Below, one piece after another: positions 1 to 11,852 of a stretch of DNA of 64,000 nt. Positions within the stretch are counted from its first letter, which is position 1. Every line of letters begins with the position of its first letter. The notes under the pieces were generated by a model that did not search any database, was not told the origin of the DNA, and worked only from the letters and a program-made list of their open reading frames with translations. Location of the stretch: the NCBI GenBank assembly GCA_021209875.1, contig JAGYVD010000003.1:5518001-5582000 (forward strand), given 5' to 3'. The position numbers and the translations under genes are program-made. The stretch comes from Rosellinia necatrix (taxonomy: Eukaryota; Ascomycota; Sordariomycetes; Xylariales; Xylariaceae).

Positions 1-789
1 CCCCCGCCGAAGGCCATCTGCTGCTGCTGCTGCTGGTGGTGGTGGTACCCCCCGTCGAAAGCTACCTGCTGCTGGTAGCTCCCGTCGAAGGCCATCACCT
101 GCCACTGGTTGTCGTAATACTGGAGAGCCGGCACATAGTATTGGTACTGGTTGGCGCCATTTACAACAGTTGAATGCGTGTCGCGGTGCCGTGTGGGATT
201 AGAACTGCCATTCACGATTATAGGCGTATTAGTGCGATGGTCGTCAGATGGCTTGATGCATGTCCCATGAGCAAGTACCGCCCCGGCAGCCCTACTTCTC
301 GTGTTTGCTACCGTCCCAAGCGGAGATCGTTCTCGACGGGCAGCTTTATGAATGATATTGAAAATATGGTTGCTGGCTTTCTCCGGCAGCAAGATAGTGA
401 CTGCTGCGTCTTTGTTTATACTCGATACGGTGGGTACGGTCGCTAGGTTGGTTGATTCGACGTATATTGGCAACTCGAGCGCATCTGTCAACAAAAGTAA
501 GCATAGACCCTTCACAGCGCCATGTAGGTGTTTGCCTTACCGAGAACCTTAGTAAAGTTCGCAAGCCTGTGGACGCAAATCCACCCTTCTAGTGAGGAGG
601 GATAGATTTCGATATGTTCGATCCTTTTAACGCTTTTCTTTAGATGACACCATATGTCCCTAAAAGTGGTGCCCTCTTGCAGCTTCCATAACAGTAAGTC
701 ATTGCTATACATCACTTGAAGACGTTACTTACCCCAGCTAGAAGCACAAAGTAGTACTTTGTTGTTGGTCCTTTGTCGACGGCAACCAT
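1..789 (-). CDS. RRM-type RNA-binding protein, 5' part (runs off left edge)
   Basis: Spliced gene reconstructed by eye: exon 1 789-733, intron 732-683 (GTAAGT donor, TGACTTAC branch), exon 2 682-541, intron 540-485 (GTAAGG donor, GCTTAC branch), exon 3 484 to beyond base 1. Phases 0 and 1 match and the frame stays open to the edge, giving at least 227 residues. Residues about 10-75 look like an RNA recognition motif: an RNP2-like strand YFVLLAGL, a helix EGTTFRDIWCHLK, and an RNP1-like strand EGWICVH. Exon 1 splits off the RNP2 strand, so neither half is conspicuous alone. The visible C-terminal part is low complexity, with repeats of the type (M/V)AF(D/G)G followed by Tyr, Gln or His runs. 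The start ATG at 789 is the only Met in its frame before an upstream stop. The role is presumably mRNA binding; the exact orthologue is not recognised. The exon model is firm, the RRM call moderate. Confidence 0.7.
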
Positions 790-3700
790 GTTCGGCGTGG
801 TCGTCCTCGAGTTGATATTGCGTATTAAGCCGCGCTAACGGGGGGATCGTGGGGAAACTCTAGATTTTCGAGGCGAATCGAACTCTTGAGTACTGAAATA
901 AAAGTATAATGATGGGATGCTCTGGACAAGGGTTGGTTTTGTGATCCAAAGTCCGCATTTATGTAGCTTTTAACTACTCAGAAAGGGCCCTAATAAGTCC
1001 GTAGAAAATACGCGAGAATACATTCCCTTGGTTCATTATTTTCGCTGTGAAGCCCGGTGTCGATATGTTTGTCAACAACCGAGTGAAGCCGTAGGACATC
1101 GTAGCACTGCAGACAATGGCAACGTAACTGCCGACGGGAATGACGGTAATAGCAACGATTGTGGCAGTTTTAATAGGCCTAGTACACGATAATGTCAAGT
1201 TCATTTCACAGAGCACGAGGGCATCGTAAGCCAGGGGGCCCCTGGTTTGCAGGGCCAGCACTCCGGTCTGTGAAACAAGACAGGCGGCGATGATGATCAA
1301 GGCATCCATGGATAACACAAGGAGGGTAACATAAGCTTAGCAACATGTCAACAACACCAGGATCCAATGGGAATCAAGAAGCGAAACTCGGCGCTACTTG
1401 GCACTATCATTAACGTGTATTCGGTGCCTCGTCCTAGTCATTCCAGCCAATAGACATCTATCCATTTAACGAAGTTAACCCAGCCCTAGTCGAAAGCCTT
1501 TCCCTATGAACCACCCCGCGCGCTCTATACATATTATCTCCAGCTGCTTTAGGCAAACGACGACTATGATTCTTCAACACTAAGTTGGGATTTGTCTCTG
1601 ATATTTTATGAGTGACCACGGACAGCACATATGGTCATGGTTACAGGAGGCGTGTGATGAAACCAATAAACAGTCCATGTCACAGCCCGGTGATTGCTAC
1701 GCAGGTAACCGTTCAGGAGTCATGATTTTACATTAACTGTAACCTAGAATCGTATGTGACGATTCTACATCGCCAGGAAAAAGTAGGCGCGTAGGGTCGG
1801 GGCTGGTGGTCGAGACTACAGGTAGCACGTGGCTACACTGGGGGCATATCACTGTCGCGTGTCTTGCCCTGTTCTCGCTTAGGTGCCTCTTTTCCCGCGA
1901 TCGAAAAATACGATGGTATGACAGTTCAGTTGTTATGCTACACTCTGTGTGCCGTGTATGTCCCGGGTAGGATCTTGAGGTGTTAATACAATGGTAAAAA
2001 TACCGAGAGCAAACTAGCAATCATTTGGGTGGGTGCCTGTATAACCAATTAATATCGTGACGAAGAGTCTAGCCGGATCGAAACCCAGCCTGACGTATTC
2101 AGCAGAAGTAGTAGCACACTGACTAAGTAATCGGATCTCCACAAGGTTGCCAGTATTTGGTTCAAGATTTCAGGTCCCTGGGTACTGATAAGTGGAAAAG
2201 ACGAGGTGCTGACGTGCCCCGTCGATTTCTACGGTGTAAAGGTGCGCTTGATGTCCCTATTCCGTCTAAACACCAAAGGCTTGGGCTTAGAGCCGCTGAG
2301 TCCCCCCCCCCAAAAAAACTATTTCATAGAATAGTATATTGTTCATGGAGACTGTTGACTCATGGAGGGCATCCAAGCGCCAAGAAACATGCTCGGCAAC
2401 GGGAGGGTAGGTGGTTAGATTACCAAGGAGACGGGTATATACCATTCACCGTATGATAATTTCTACTTCGCCACGAATGGAAGGCCGGTCGGGGGGTGGA
2501 TTAAAGCCAGAATCATTGAACCCTGTGCTATGTGTCCAACTATAGCACACGGCGTTAAGTGATGCTTGACAAAGTGTGGGGTTGAGGTGTATTTACTGTG
2601 CTGGCTAGAAATGTGTCCAAAAAGCGCCGAGAGATAAGACCTTAGCCGTAATGTGTACATTAATAGCCAAGGAGGTTACAGAAACCCATATGCGAGAACA
2701 GAGAGGCGAATTTCAGTCGACATAAATAGGAGAGTATGCGAATTTGGAACTTGGGAGAATGGATTGGTTTTGCTAACACAACCCGGCCAGGCGATTTGGG
2801 TCTTGAAATTTTAGTGGCTTGTCTTGTTTTATGCCTATAGGTTACTGCATAAGAAACATAAGCCGCTCATAAAATAGTTTTATGTCAGATACATCCCTGT
2901 TTTCTTCGAGGATTGCTACCATTGGTCAGCCTAGTTAATATTTTCCCAAATTAGAAACGTCAACTCGGCCGATCCTCTTTATGTTTGCCTAGGCCCAATG
3001 CCGTCTTTATACGCATAGCCTTGCATAACTTGTGAATTTAAGCAGTGCATAGATGGCTGATATTTCTCGCTTTCTTCGACCTCCTTCCCGGCTTCATTCA
3101 AACACTCTGTATTCCGTCTGAAGATAATATATCTGGACACTGGTATATGCAGTCAATTAGCGAAACTTACCCATATTTACACGATGTTTGTCTGGGGCGA
3201 TGCTGACGATGATTGTTACGACATGGGCGGTAACTCGGGGGCCACAACGAGACTACAATTCGTGGGGCTTCGCCAGTCATACATATATTATCGCTATCCT
3301 TTCTAGTAAATCCTTCCCGCATTCGTCCCATTCACCAGACGCGCCTTCGGCCCTTTGATGATTCTCATCACGTATCTTCTCGCATTATTGGTTGCGAGTG
3401 TGGGGTCGTTCTGTGTCTGAAAAGGCGCCTATTTTTGTTACAGCATGTCATTCACTCTACTACATCGATCGATCCGTATCATTAACCTTACAATGTCCCT
3501 CGAGTAGATTTGCACGTATCTACACCTTCATCTACGCTTTCACGCGCAATTACATAGGTGGGTAGAACGCGTATATTAGGAGGGAGCGTAAGCTTCTAAA
3601 CGCAGGCCTAGCGGTGCAGTGCACTTTCGGGGAAGGTCTGGCCACCTGCACTAAACTTCGAATAGCTGCCAAAACCCATGCCAGTAGTTCGGGCCGGAGA

Positions 3701-4083
3701 AAGAGTGTATGCCCTTAAACGACGGCCTAGGTGCGCGTCCCTTGCCCAAAGGGAGCTGCTAGCCACGGCCAGGACTCCGGATAAGTGTCTATTCTCCCAC
3801 CGCAGAGAGGCTAAAGTTAAGGGGGGTTTTGTTATCCAGCTGTAGCCTCTAGAGGCCTAAAAGCTGCGGCTTGGCAACAAACATCTTGACCACCCCTAAA
3901 AACCACCCCCTTCGTAGGAGATGGAAAAGTGAGGGAACGAGAAAAAAACCCGTACGCCGCGGACGCGCCGCGAACAGCGCCCTTTATGGTCCGTGCAGGT
4001 GCTAGCCTGGCTAGGTATATAACCCCATCAATATCACCAAATTTGAGTTAATATACAGGAACCATCAAATGGAACTTTAATAC
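790..4083. other. Gene-poor intergenic DNA
   Basis: No convincing gene on either strand. Open frames here are no longer than expected by chance at this base composition (the longest is 114 codons at 974-1318) and none has linked splice sites or a recognisable motif. About 3600-4010 is more GC-rich, with G and C homopolymer clusters, and may be old transposon debris, but I could not read a protein from it. Confidence 0.5.
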
Positions 4084-4088
4084 ATTTC

Positions 4089-4303
4089 TGTCATGTTAGG
4101 ATTGCCCAGAGTGAGGTCTAGTCACTATGGGGTAGCAGCTGGGTAGCAGGTAGATAGCCAAGTATATGGGTAGGGCTCAATATCATTGATTCCTGGGCCT
4201 ACCATCTAGGTGGGAGGCCTTCAGTCCTTATATACACAGTTATGCCCTTAGAGCTACCCCCTAGGGTAGCTGGTACCTCGCTATGTGATCTATTGGCCTG
4301 ACA
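4089..4303 (+). mobile_element. Solo LTR, copy A, with perfect 5-bp target duplication
   Basis: 215 bp beginning TGTCA and ending TGACA (perfect inverted termini), flanked by ATTTC at 4084-4088 and 4304-4308. It is clearly homologous, at identical length, to 22705-22919, sharing long identical blocks in the middle (for example around 4166-4195 versus 22790-22815). Related pieces lie at 14135-14194, 38545-38617 and 45990-46212. TG...CA ends, short inverted termini and a 5-bp duplication are the hallmarks of a solo LTR left by recombination. No internal region is present. Confidence 0.85.
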
Positions 4304-4308
4304 ATTTC

Positions 4309-6273
4309 GATTTGGTTGAGGGCCAAACTCCAAAATTTGCTTGTCATCTATGGGTTCCTATTACCATACAATGCGGTGTTTCATTTCACTTATAGGTTAC
4401 TATCTCGGGAAGCTCCAGTTTGTTGATTGTCCTACCGTATCGTTATGCTGTCAGCTGCATCGAAGAGACCACTTATGGGTTGGTCGTTACGTTATTTTAT
4501 AATTATGCTAGTCTGTCAGTGTAAATGTCGGAGGTACGGCTATTAAATCTACTTCGTGCGTTGCTATTTCAATTTAGAGCAGTTACCTGTTCCCACATTG
4601 TGACTAGAAACTTTGTTACACGATTCAGAGCGCTATACGTGCGGATTCTGCTTTGATCGGGCAGCGTACATAGGGAGTACTCATATCACGATTCCTGGAT
4701 AGGCGATATTGTGATCAATTTTTCAAATTATCACAGTACGACTGAAAAAGTATACAGTTGGTTACAACCGGTCAAGTGCCTGACTTAAGAAAGTTCTACT
4801 TTTGCTATGCCAGCAACAGTGGGGTAGCAGTTGGCGCTGAAGCAAAGCTCTCGGACGAACCTCTTTTACGATGGAATTCCACAACGTTCCCATAATGCAA
4901 TGCATGATTCTGAGCCGAAAGGCTTCCGTAATATATTCCAAACACCGAACCGCAACGTCTTAGTATTGTCGTCAACCGCATTAGTGTAAATCGAAATGTT
5001 GGGTTCACGGAATCCGTGTAGCACTATACTGAGTATTATAGGCGAATGGGTGGGGTGCCCAATAAAGCGAGAGAATCCGTGGCGCTTTATTCTACAATCA
5101 GTACTACTGTGAGAGTTGCCGACAAGCGGGAGAATGTTAAAAATCGTATTGGTAGATGCAATCATTATGTCAAATATCCTGCAATGCTATATAGTTATCC
5201 AGCTAAATCCAACATATATTAACGACGTCGTTTTCCCGTAACATCGCAAGTATCTGTTCAACATCCACCCTAGTGTCACAGTTCCTACTGTTGATAGTTC
5301 CAGACATGACTGATGCCATTGTGCGCGAAGGGGCGTTCCTTCTGTCAGGTAGTCGATAAGTACTCTAACTTGTATGCATGGTCTTTGGGTCCGTGCCTAG
5401 TGGAAGCCCGGAGGCCGGGTTTGGTTCCGTGACACCTAGTCTCTTCTATGGTCGCTGTTCCTATCACTTATTTACTATATTCTATGCCTACTCAAACCTT
5501 CTTTTAGGCCGTGGGGGGGCGAGGGATTCATTAATCACTCTGTTGATTCCCAAATAACCGATACTCAACTGGAATTAATCTACGTATGTGCTTTGTTGGC
5601 TTACTACCTCACGAGTTAGCAATAATATACGTGGGGATATTATGACTTACATGGAACACCTATATAAATTGCAACGCAAAACTTGCAGTTGACTGACGTC
5701 GACAATATTAATAGTATTGCTATTAGTTAATTTGTGTGTTCATGGGTAGATGTGATTCATGAATATGCGGCTTTAGTTACTCTCACTATACGTTTTCAAT
5801 ATTGTGTTACTCTATTTGGATCAGAGGGTACGCTTTCGTTAGTTATTTGCGAGTCGTTAGGATAGACCTATTTCAGATCACCTAAATTTGCAGCAACCTA
5901 ATACAATGCGTATCACATGTATGTCTATATACCTGCTAAGGTCGGATTGTTAAAGGAATTTTGCGACACAAACCCATGCCAAAACAGCTTCTCTTTAACT
6001 AAAGATATCGTTAATATTATTAATAAAGGGGTTGCTGAGATTATATCAACATAGAACCCCCTAACCAATCAATTCACTGCTCTCGCAAGTTCGTCATAAT
6101 AATGCTATCGTGGAGTGAATTACGGAGGAACACGACTCTAGTTACTATGTTGACTTGTCATCATTAAAAGCTCTGTACCTCTGATGTTATTGTCTACCTA
6201 GGTAGGTAACTAGTTCTGTATGTTGGTGGCGCCGTCTACCAGATTAAACCTGCCTCGTCCAGTCTTGCGCTGC
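4309..6273. other. Intergenic DNA, no feature seen
   Basis: Moderately AT-rich sequence without long frames, splice-linked exons or repeats that I could detect. The right-hand end is the 3' flank of the metacaspase gene. Confidence 0.4.
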
Positions 6274-7691
6274 TTACATCACATAAAGCAAATCGGTGTC
6301 TGGATTAACGATTAGCAGACATTAACTTGTTTGATACGGAATATCTTACCTAACGGGTGACTGCAAGAAAGTTGCGGCTTCTGACTGTATTTGGTCTCTA
6401 GCACGTCTCGGATGCTGTTGAGAAGCTCGACATAACTTTGCTTTGGGTCTTGTTTCAGAGCCGTGACGAAAGCCCATGACATGGCGCCGGTGGCCTTGGA
6501 CGCGATGGTAGCATCGGCGCTCGTCTGATCATCCTTGCTCCCCGACCACATAACAACATCTGCCGGCGATGTCTTGGTCTCGATGGTCTTCTTATAACCT
6601 GAGTTCCCTTTGAACGCGGATTTGGCAATACCCATAATAGCGCTTGCAGCACCACCCGTATCACCAGTGGCGTAGGATGTAAGCGCAGTCAACAAGCCTT
6701 GGCCAGCTTCGGCCGCTAGATTAGGCTCTTTCAAGACGCCCTTTGTTGAGTAGATGTACGGTAGATCTAACACGGAACCAGAGTGGCAACTGTCGAAGAT
6801 GGCAGTCAATCTCACGCCCGCCACCAGCGGCTTGACGACGATATTATGGAGGTCATCATCAACGAGATGGCCTGCTTCCTTGTAGTCGACTGGATAGATG
6901 ACCTCATCAAAACCGTCGTCCTCGTCGCCATCCAGATCCTCAGTTTGCCCACCGTGTCCCGAGTAATGCAAGAATAGGGAATCGTTTGGCTGCGCGCCCC
7001 TGACAAGCCACTCCATAGCGCGCGCGATATTGGCCTTTGCTGGCTGCAACATGGGGTCGTGCTGGTCGTCTGTGAGAATAATCATGTCTTCACGCTTGTA
7101 GTTGTAATTCTCCATAAGGAAGGCAGAGAGGTTCTTGGTGTCGTTGATGCAACCAGCGAGCTCTCCGTCCTGGCCGAAGTAGTTGATACCGATCAGCAAT
7201 GCCTTCCGCTTTCCGGTACAGTCGGAGTACTGGAAGGTATAGCCCTCGGGGGCCCCGTGCCCGAACTGCTGCGGTGCCGATGGCGGAGGCGGCCCAGCCC
7301 GATGAGAGCCTCCATACCCCTGAACGGTCAGGTAGCCGTAGGAATCCAGCCCCGGGGGAGGCGGGAAAGGGGGAGGCGGATAGCGGTTAGGTCGTGGTTG
7401 CTGAGGGGGAGGAGGACCTTCGGGCGGCGCGTATCGATTGTAGTCGTCGCGCCGAGGAGGAGGTGGTTGTTGTTGATAACCCCCTCCATAGCCGCCATCA
7501 TCTCGGCCTCCGTAACCACCTCCGTAGCCACCACCGTGCTCTCCTCCTCTATAACCACCGTCATGCCCACCGCCATATCCCCCTTCCTGGCCGCCCCCGT
7601 AGCCTCCCCCGTAGCCTCCACCATAACCGCCTTGCTGATCACCATGACCGCCGCCATAGCCTCCGCCACCGTATCCGCCTTGGTAAGACAT
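6274..7691 (-). CDS. Metacaspase (caspase-like cysteine peptidase, type I)
   Basis: Exon 1 is 7691-6350, intron 6349-6300 (GTAAGA donor, CTAATC branch), exon 2 6299-6274. The short last exon restores the family's usual C-terminus ([11 protein letters not shown]); without it the frame would run 11 codons into the intron. The product is 455 residues. Residues 1-145 form a prodomain of GGYGGG repeats followed by proline-rich PPPP blocks. Residues about 161-450 are the p20/p10 peptidase with catalytic His246 (HYSGHGG) and Cys302 (DSCHSG), the acidic loop [13 protein letters not shown], and the [12 protein letters not shown] motif. Metacaspases cleave after Arg or Lys, are calcium-activated, and act in stress-related death and protein quality control. 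Both catalytic residues are present and no lesion is seen. It is divergent from the WW-domain gene at 9275. Confidence 0.95.
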
Positions 7692-9274
7692 TGTGAACCA
7701 CCAGAGAAGAAGGGCTCCTTGTGAATTCTGACGCGGCGAAGAGGGGCGGGACGAAGCAAAAGAAGAGGAAGGATTGGGGGGACGGAAGGGTTTCGTGAGA
7801 TGTCAGGATGAATGCATGGCAGAGGCCACTGATTATAGGTAGGATCGCGGGTGTGGAGTATGGGAGCTTCGGTAGGCAGGTAGGTATCTGTCCATCTATC
7901 TAAGATGGTGTAGAAGTTCGATGGGACGGAACGCTGGGGGGCTGAATGTTACAAGCGAGACCCTACCTTGATGGGGGGGGTCTATCTTTAGGTAGGTATT
8001 CGGAGGTACCTAAGCTTGTCGCTCATGTACCCGGCCTGCCAGGACATGAAGTACCTCTGGCTCGGTACCTGCCTACCGACTGGGTACCTCGAGTCGGTAA
8101 GGGCCCTGTAACTGCACCTGGCAGTGACAGGGCTTGCCTGGCGACTATCCACGGATGCTTCGGGTTCCTTTAATCGCCCGGCGCTGTGAGTGGACGGTCT
8201 GAGGCCTCCGACCCACTCTGCAGGGAGGGGCCAAAGATGGCGGGTGGTGAACACCTGGCTACGCGCTACTGTGTCAGATACCCGCGCGCCGTTTCTGTTG
8301 ACTGAGAGGGCAAGTGGGGTGGAGGGGTGGTGGGGGCGCTGATGAGGGGCAAACAGCCCCCATTGCTGGACCCCGCGTTACCTTCGAGTACCTCGGAGTA
8401 CCACACGAAGCACAAAGGCCCATGTCGCTGGTGCGCATCCTACCACCTCGTTCCGCCTGCCTAGGCACCTACTCGAGCACCTGTACCTGCCTACCTACCT
8501 AGGTAGCCATCTCCATCTACCTATCATGCAAGTTACTCGCATGCACAGCACATGTCAGTATAAGTATCTCGAGACAGTCGTCCTTCCCTCCTCCTGCCTC
8601 CGTCGTCCTATCCTGCCGTGCTATCCTGTCGTCCTATCCTGTCGGCAGCATTCTGCATCGTGTGGACCTGACGCGCCGGTTCCATGCTGACAGGTCACTC
8701 CTGGTGATCTTACGGCTCAGAGCTCACAACAGACGCCAATTCACCAATTGCCCTTACCGTTTCCAAGCCTTGGCTGCATCAGTCCATACCGGCGGCCTCT
8801 TGCAACCCACATCTCGACAACGTCTCAGGCCGATAGGTGTCACGACTCCGGCAATTTCGTGCCGAGCAGCTGTGCGCTTGTGTGCTTTTGCGCTCTTTCG
8901 TCTCTTTTGTCTCTTTCGTCTCTTTCGCCGTCTGCACTGCACCGCGTGCCTAGACCGGGCAGCAGGCTCCAGAGGTACCTGTGCATCCGTGAATCCGTGA
9001 ATCCGTGAATGCGCGCATCTGGCCATCTGGCCATCTACGGAGCTGTCTGGCCGCTGCCCCTGCAACACACACCCGTGACGCGGCCGTGGATGTCCTGGCG
9101 CTACTAAAGAACGACGGAGAACAAAACAATATCGCTCAAGATATCGCTCAATCTCTCTGGGACAACTCTCTTCACTCACTCTCCTCCCGCACGCATCTTC
9201 CTCTGCCCTGACTTAGTCGACCCAAGTCGTTTCTGTGTGTGTTTGTGTTGTCGCTTGTCAGCCGCACTATCGCC
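7692..9274. promoter_or_regulatory. Divergent intergenic region between metacaspase and WW-domain genes
   Basis: About 1.6 kb separating two divergent starts, so it must carry both promoters. It holds several short direct repeats: GTACC-rich stretches with a CCTACCTAGGTAG core near 8488-8506, three copies of a CTATCCTG(C/T)CG unit near 8605-8645, a pyrimidine run of CTCTTTCGT units near 8890-8930, and three tandem TCCGTGAA units near 8986-9008. No gene is evident. Specific factor sites cannot be assigned by eye. Confidence 0.5.
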
Positions 9275-10582
9275 ATGTCGTTTTTCAATAAGATAGCAAG
9301 CAAGCTCGGGGATTTAGATCTTGGGGGTAAGGACGATGACCGTCCTCCTCGTGAGTAACGACGATACATATTGGACGAGATACACACAGCATGGAAACTC
9401 ACATGGGAACAGAAACTCGCGACTACCCACCCCCTTCCGGTCAGTACAGCGGAGGCCAGCCGCAGCAATACGGGCATCCAGGTCAGCATCAACAGTCATA
9501 CGGTAGCCCACCGCCTCCCGAAGGATATCGTGAAAATTCCTATGGTGGCCAGCCGCCCCCCGACGGATATGGCCAGCGCCCTTACGGCGGCCCGCCACCC
9601 CCAGAGAGCAATCGTGGCTACTCTTATGACAACCCACCTCCCCCTCAATCAGGAGGCTATCCTGGCCAGTACCAACAGCAGCAACAGAACTACGGCGGCC
9701 CGCCGCCGCCTGCACAGGATCCCGTGTACTCCCACCCCTCCGGAAAACCGCCCCTGCCGTCCGGGTGGGTTCCACAGTGGGATCGACAGTATCAGCGCTG
9801 GTACTACGCTGAAGAAGCAACTGGACGGACTCAGTGGGAAGCCCCAGGCGGTCGCGGCTCCGATAGCCGCGGATGGGGACCTTCGGGAGACTACAGCCAA
9901 TCCTCCCAAGATAATAGGGGCCCCGACGGTTATGGCCATGATAACTACGGCCAGTCGTCCCATGGCGCCCCAGGTTACCAGAGTTACGGACAAGGACCTG
10001 GCCCTGAGAGTCATGGCAGTGATACCCGTGGCTCTGCCGGGTACCCGCAATACGGCGGAGGCCAAGGCCAATACTCTGAGGGAGCTCCCCCAGTGAAGGA
10101 GAAGAAGGACCGAACTTTGCTGTACGCTGCTGGTGGCTTGGCTGCCGGCGCCATCGGCGGTGCCCTGATTGCTAACGCGTTAAGTATGTTTGATCCCAAT
10201 CCGACATGCAAAGAAAATCCCGCAACCTGAAGACGTCTTTCTTGAAACCACGAGCTCGGCTAACCTATCGCTAGATGATGATTCCGATGATGAGCACCAT
10301 TCGGCTCCTCCTCCACAACAGCAATACGCTCCCGCTGCTCCAGCACCGGTCGCATATGAAGCTCCATATGAGGCCCCAGGCCCTGCGTATGAGCCTGCTT
10401 ATAACGCCGATGGGGAGTATGTGGACGCCAGTGATCGTGAATCCGTGGCGTCGGCGAGGGAAAGGTACGAGGAGGCCCAGAGGGAGGCGGCGGATTCCGA
10501 CGCAAGCAGTAGTGAACAGGAAGAGCTCGAGGAAGCACGCGAAGAGTACTATGAGGAATACGAAGAAGCCTACGAGGACTAA
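9275..10582 (+). CDS. WW-domain protein with glycine-rich hydrophobic segment and acidic tail
   Basis: Exons 9275-9350, 9413-10183 and 10275-10582. Introns are 9351-9412 (GTGAGT, ACTCAC branch) and 10184-10274 (GTATGT, GCTAAC branch). Phases agree and the product is 384 residues. Residues 1-25 are an amphipathic start (MSFFNKIASKLG). About 30-135 is Pro/Gln/Tyr/Gly-rich with repeated PPPP(E/D)GY-like units. About 136-170 is a WW domain with both Trp residues (SGWVPQWD, then TQWEAPG) and the YY pair. About 255-283 is a Gly/Ala-rich hydrophobic stretch resembling a glycine zipper. The last 100 residues are acidic (Asp/Glu-rich). WW domains bind proline-rich peptides, so an adaptor role is likely; the partner is unknown. 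Without the second splice the frame would end 15 codons later with loss of the acidic tail. Confidence 0.88.
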
Positions 10583-10990
10583 AGCATATCGGCTGATTGT
10601 ATTAATGATCGGATTTTCGCTTCGGTCTCGTGGATATTCCTCGGTCGCCTTTGAGATGATATAACTCACTTTGAGGTATAAAGCTATGGTCCAGACGGTC
10701 ATTGCCCAAGAGGGCCATTAATAGCCCATGATGGTGTAGAAATTCCACTTCAATACCGCCTATAAATGATGGGAATGCCCTGCATAAGCCAGTTCCTCTT
10801 ACTTGCAAGCGAATAGGTCAACAGTTAGACGTGTAAAGACGGCTTATCTCTCACAGAACCGTTATCATTACTTCTGTTTCCTAACTTCAATTCTAGCCCC
10901 TAAAAAGCCAGTAAGCTAAACCAAAATCCTTGGTACCCGCTACCGCCTTCTCTCGGGTTTGGGCACTCGTCAAATCACAGTCTCTCGTCT
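10583..10990. other. Intergenic DNA downstream of WW-domain gene
   Basis: Contains the 3' flank of the preceding gene. No open frame of note, no repeat seen. Confidence 0.4.
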
Positions 10991-11008
10991 CGTTTCCTCT
11001 CACCAGAC

Positions 11009-11528
11009 ATGGCTCCTGTCCGCGAAGATAGGGAGCAGGAAGCCCATCTCCACCGTTCGTCAGGCTAGTCACGGGTACGGGACGTCGCATCATGCCGATT
11101 CTACCCCGAGCCCCACGGAGCAAGCGGCCAGAGACCGGACAACGAAGAGGAATCGACGGCAGCCTCTTACGGCGGAGCAGCGTGCGGCCCTCCGTACCCA
11201 AGTGAGTCGTAATTCCGACCCATACGACTGGCCCCTGCTATTCTTGCCTGACAAGGTAATAATTTCGGTCTTAGGGTGACAGTGAGGACCTGAATATGTT
11301 ATGCTCAACAAGGATATTATACATCCCAAGATGGTGGAGACGGATCGAGAACTCCCGTGTGGTGCCAGGATGAAAAAAGGTGACGACGAGATTGATAACT
11401 TGTATATTGATGCCCAGAAGATTATAGCACACGACCCGATCTTGGCGCCGGCAGCTGCCGTACCAGACAAAAAGTTGTGCCAGAGTAGGGTGGGAATGCC
11501 ATGCCGGGACTTTTGCCAAACCTGCTAA
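11009..11528 (+). pseudogene. Possible small gene or gene remnant, unknown
   Basis: A lysine/arginine-rich frame (about 11090-11252, including LTAEQRAALRTQ and DPYDWPLLFLPDK) can be joined in phase across a possible intron 11253-11306 (GTAATA...CAAG) to a second frame ending with a stop near 11528. The joined text looks protein-like, but the nearest ATG (11009) is in another frame and I found no splice to connect it, and the intron's branch point is poor. It may be a small unannotated gene, a remnant, or chance. I do not recognise the product. Confidence 0.2.
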
Positions 11529-11852
11529 CCCATGGAGACTTATAGGAGACAGGTGATGGGACAGGTGATCGGGACGAGGGGGAAACTCGTTTCTACCCGT
11601 ACCAAGGTAATGGTGTAAAGTACAGATACTTTGATTGACCCTATATATATTAAGTCATTAAAGGCTGGGAATAGGCTGAAATTGGACAAGAGGTTGCTCG
11701 AGTTCTCCCGTTTAAAGCGCCCCCCTTGGGAGGGGGAACAAGCACCTTTAAGAGCTTGCACCCGACGCGAGCCAGCGAACCCTCGATCGTCTAGGAACAC
11801 AAAAATATACTGGGAAGCAAAAGCCGCCCCCTCCCCCCTCCCCCCAAACACG
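11529..11852. promoter_or_regulatory. Upstream region of the sugar dehydrogenase gene
   Basis: About 320 bp with a short duplicated GGGACAGGTGAT unit near 11551-11572 and a C-rich tract just before the start codon at 11853. The upstream frame is open back to 11631, but the signal peptide and the change in base composition place the start at 11853. Confidence 0.4.

Noticed and set aside
974..1318. 114-codon minus-strand frame with two hydrophobic stretches
   Set aside because: Length is within chance expectation for this composition; no family blocks, no splice-linked exons.
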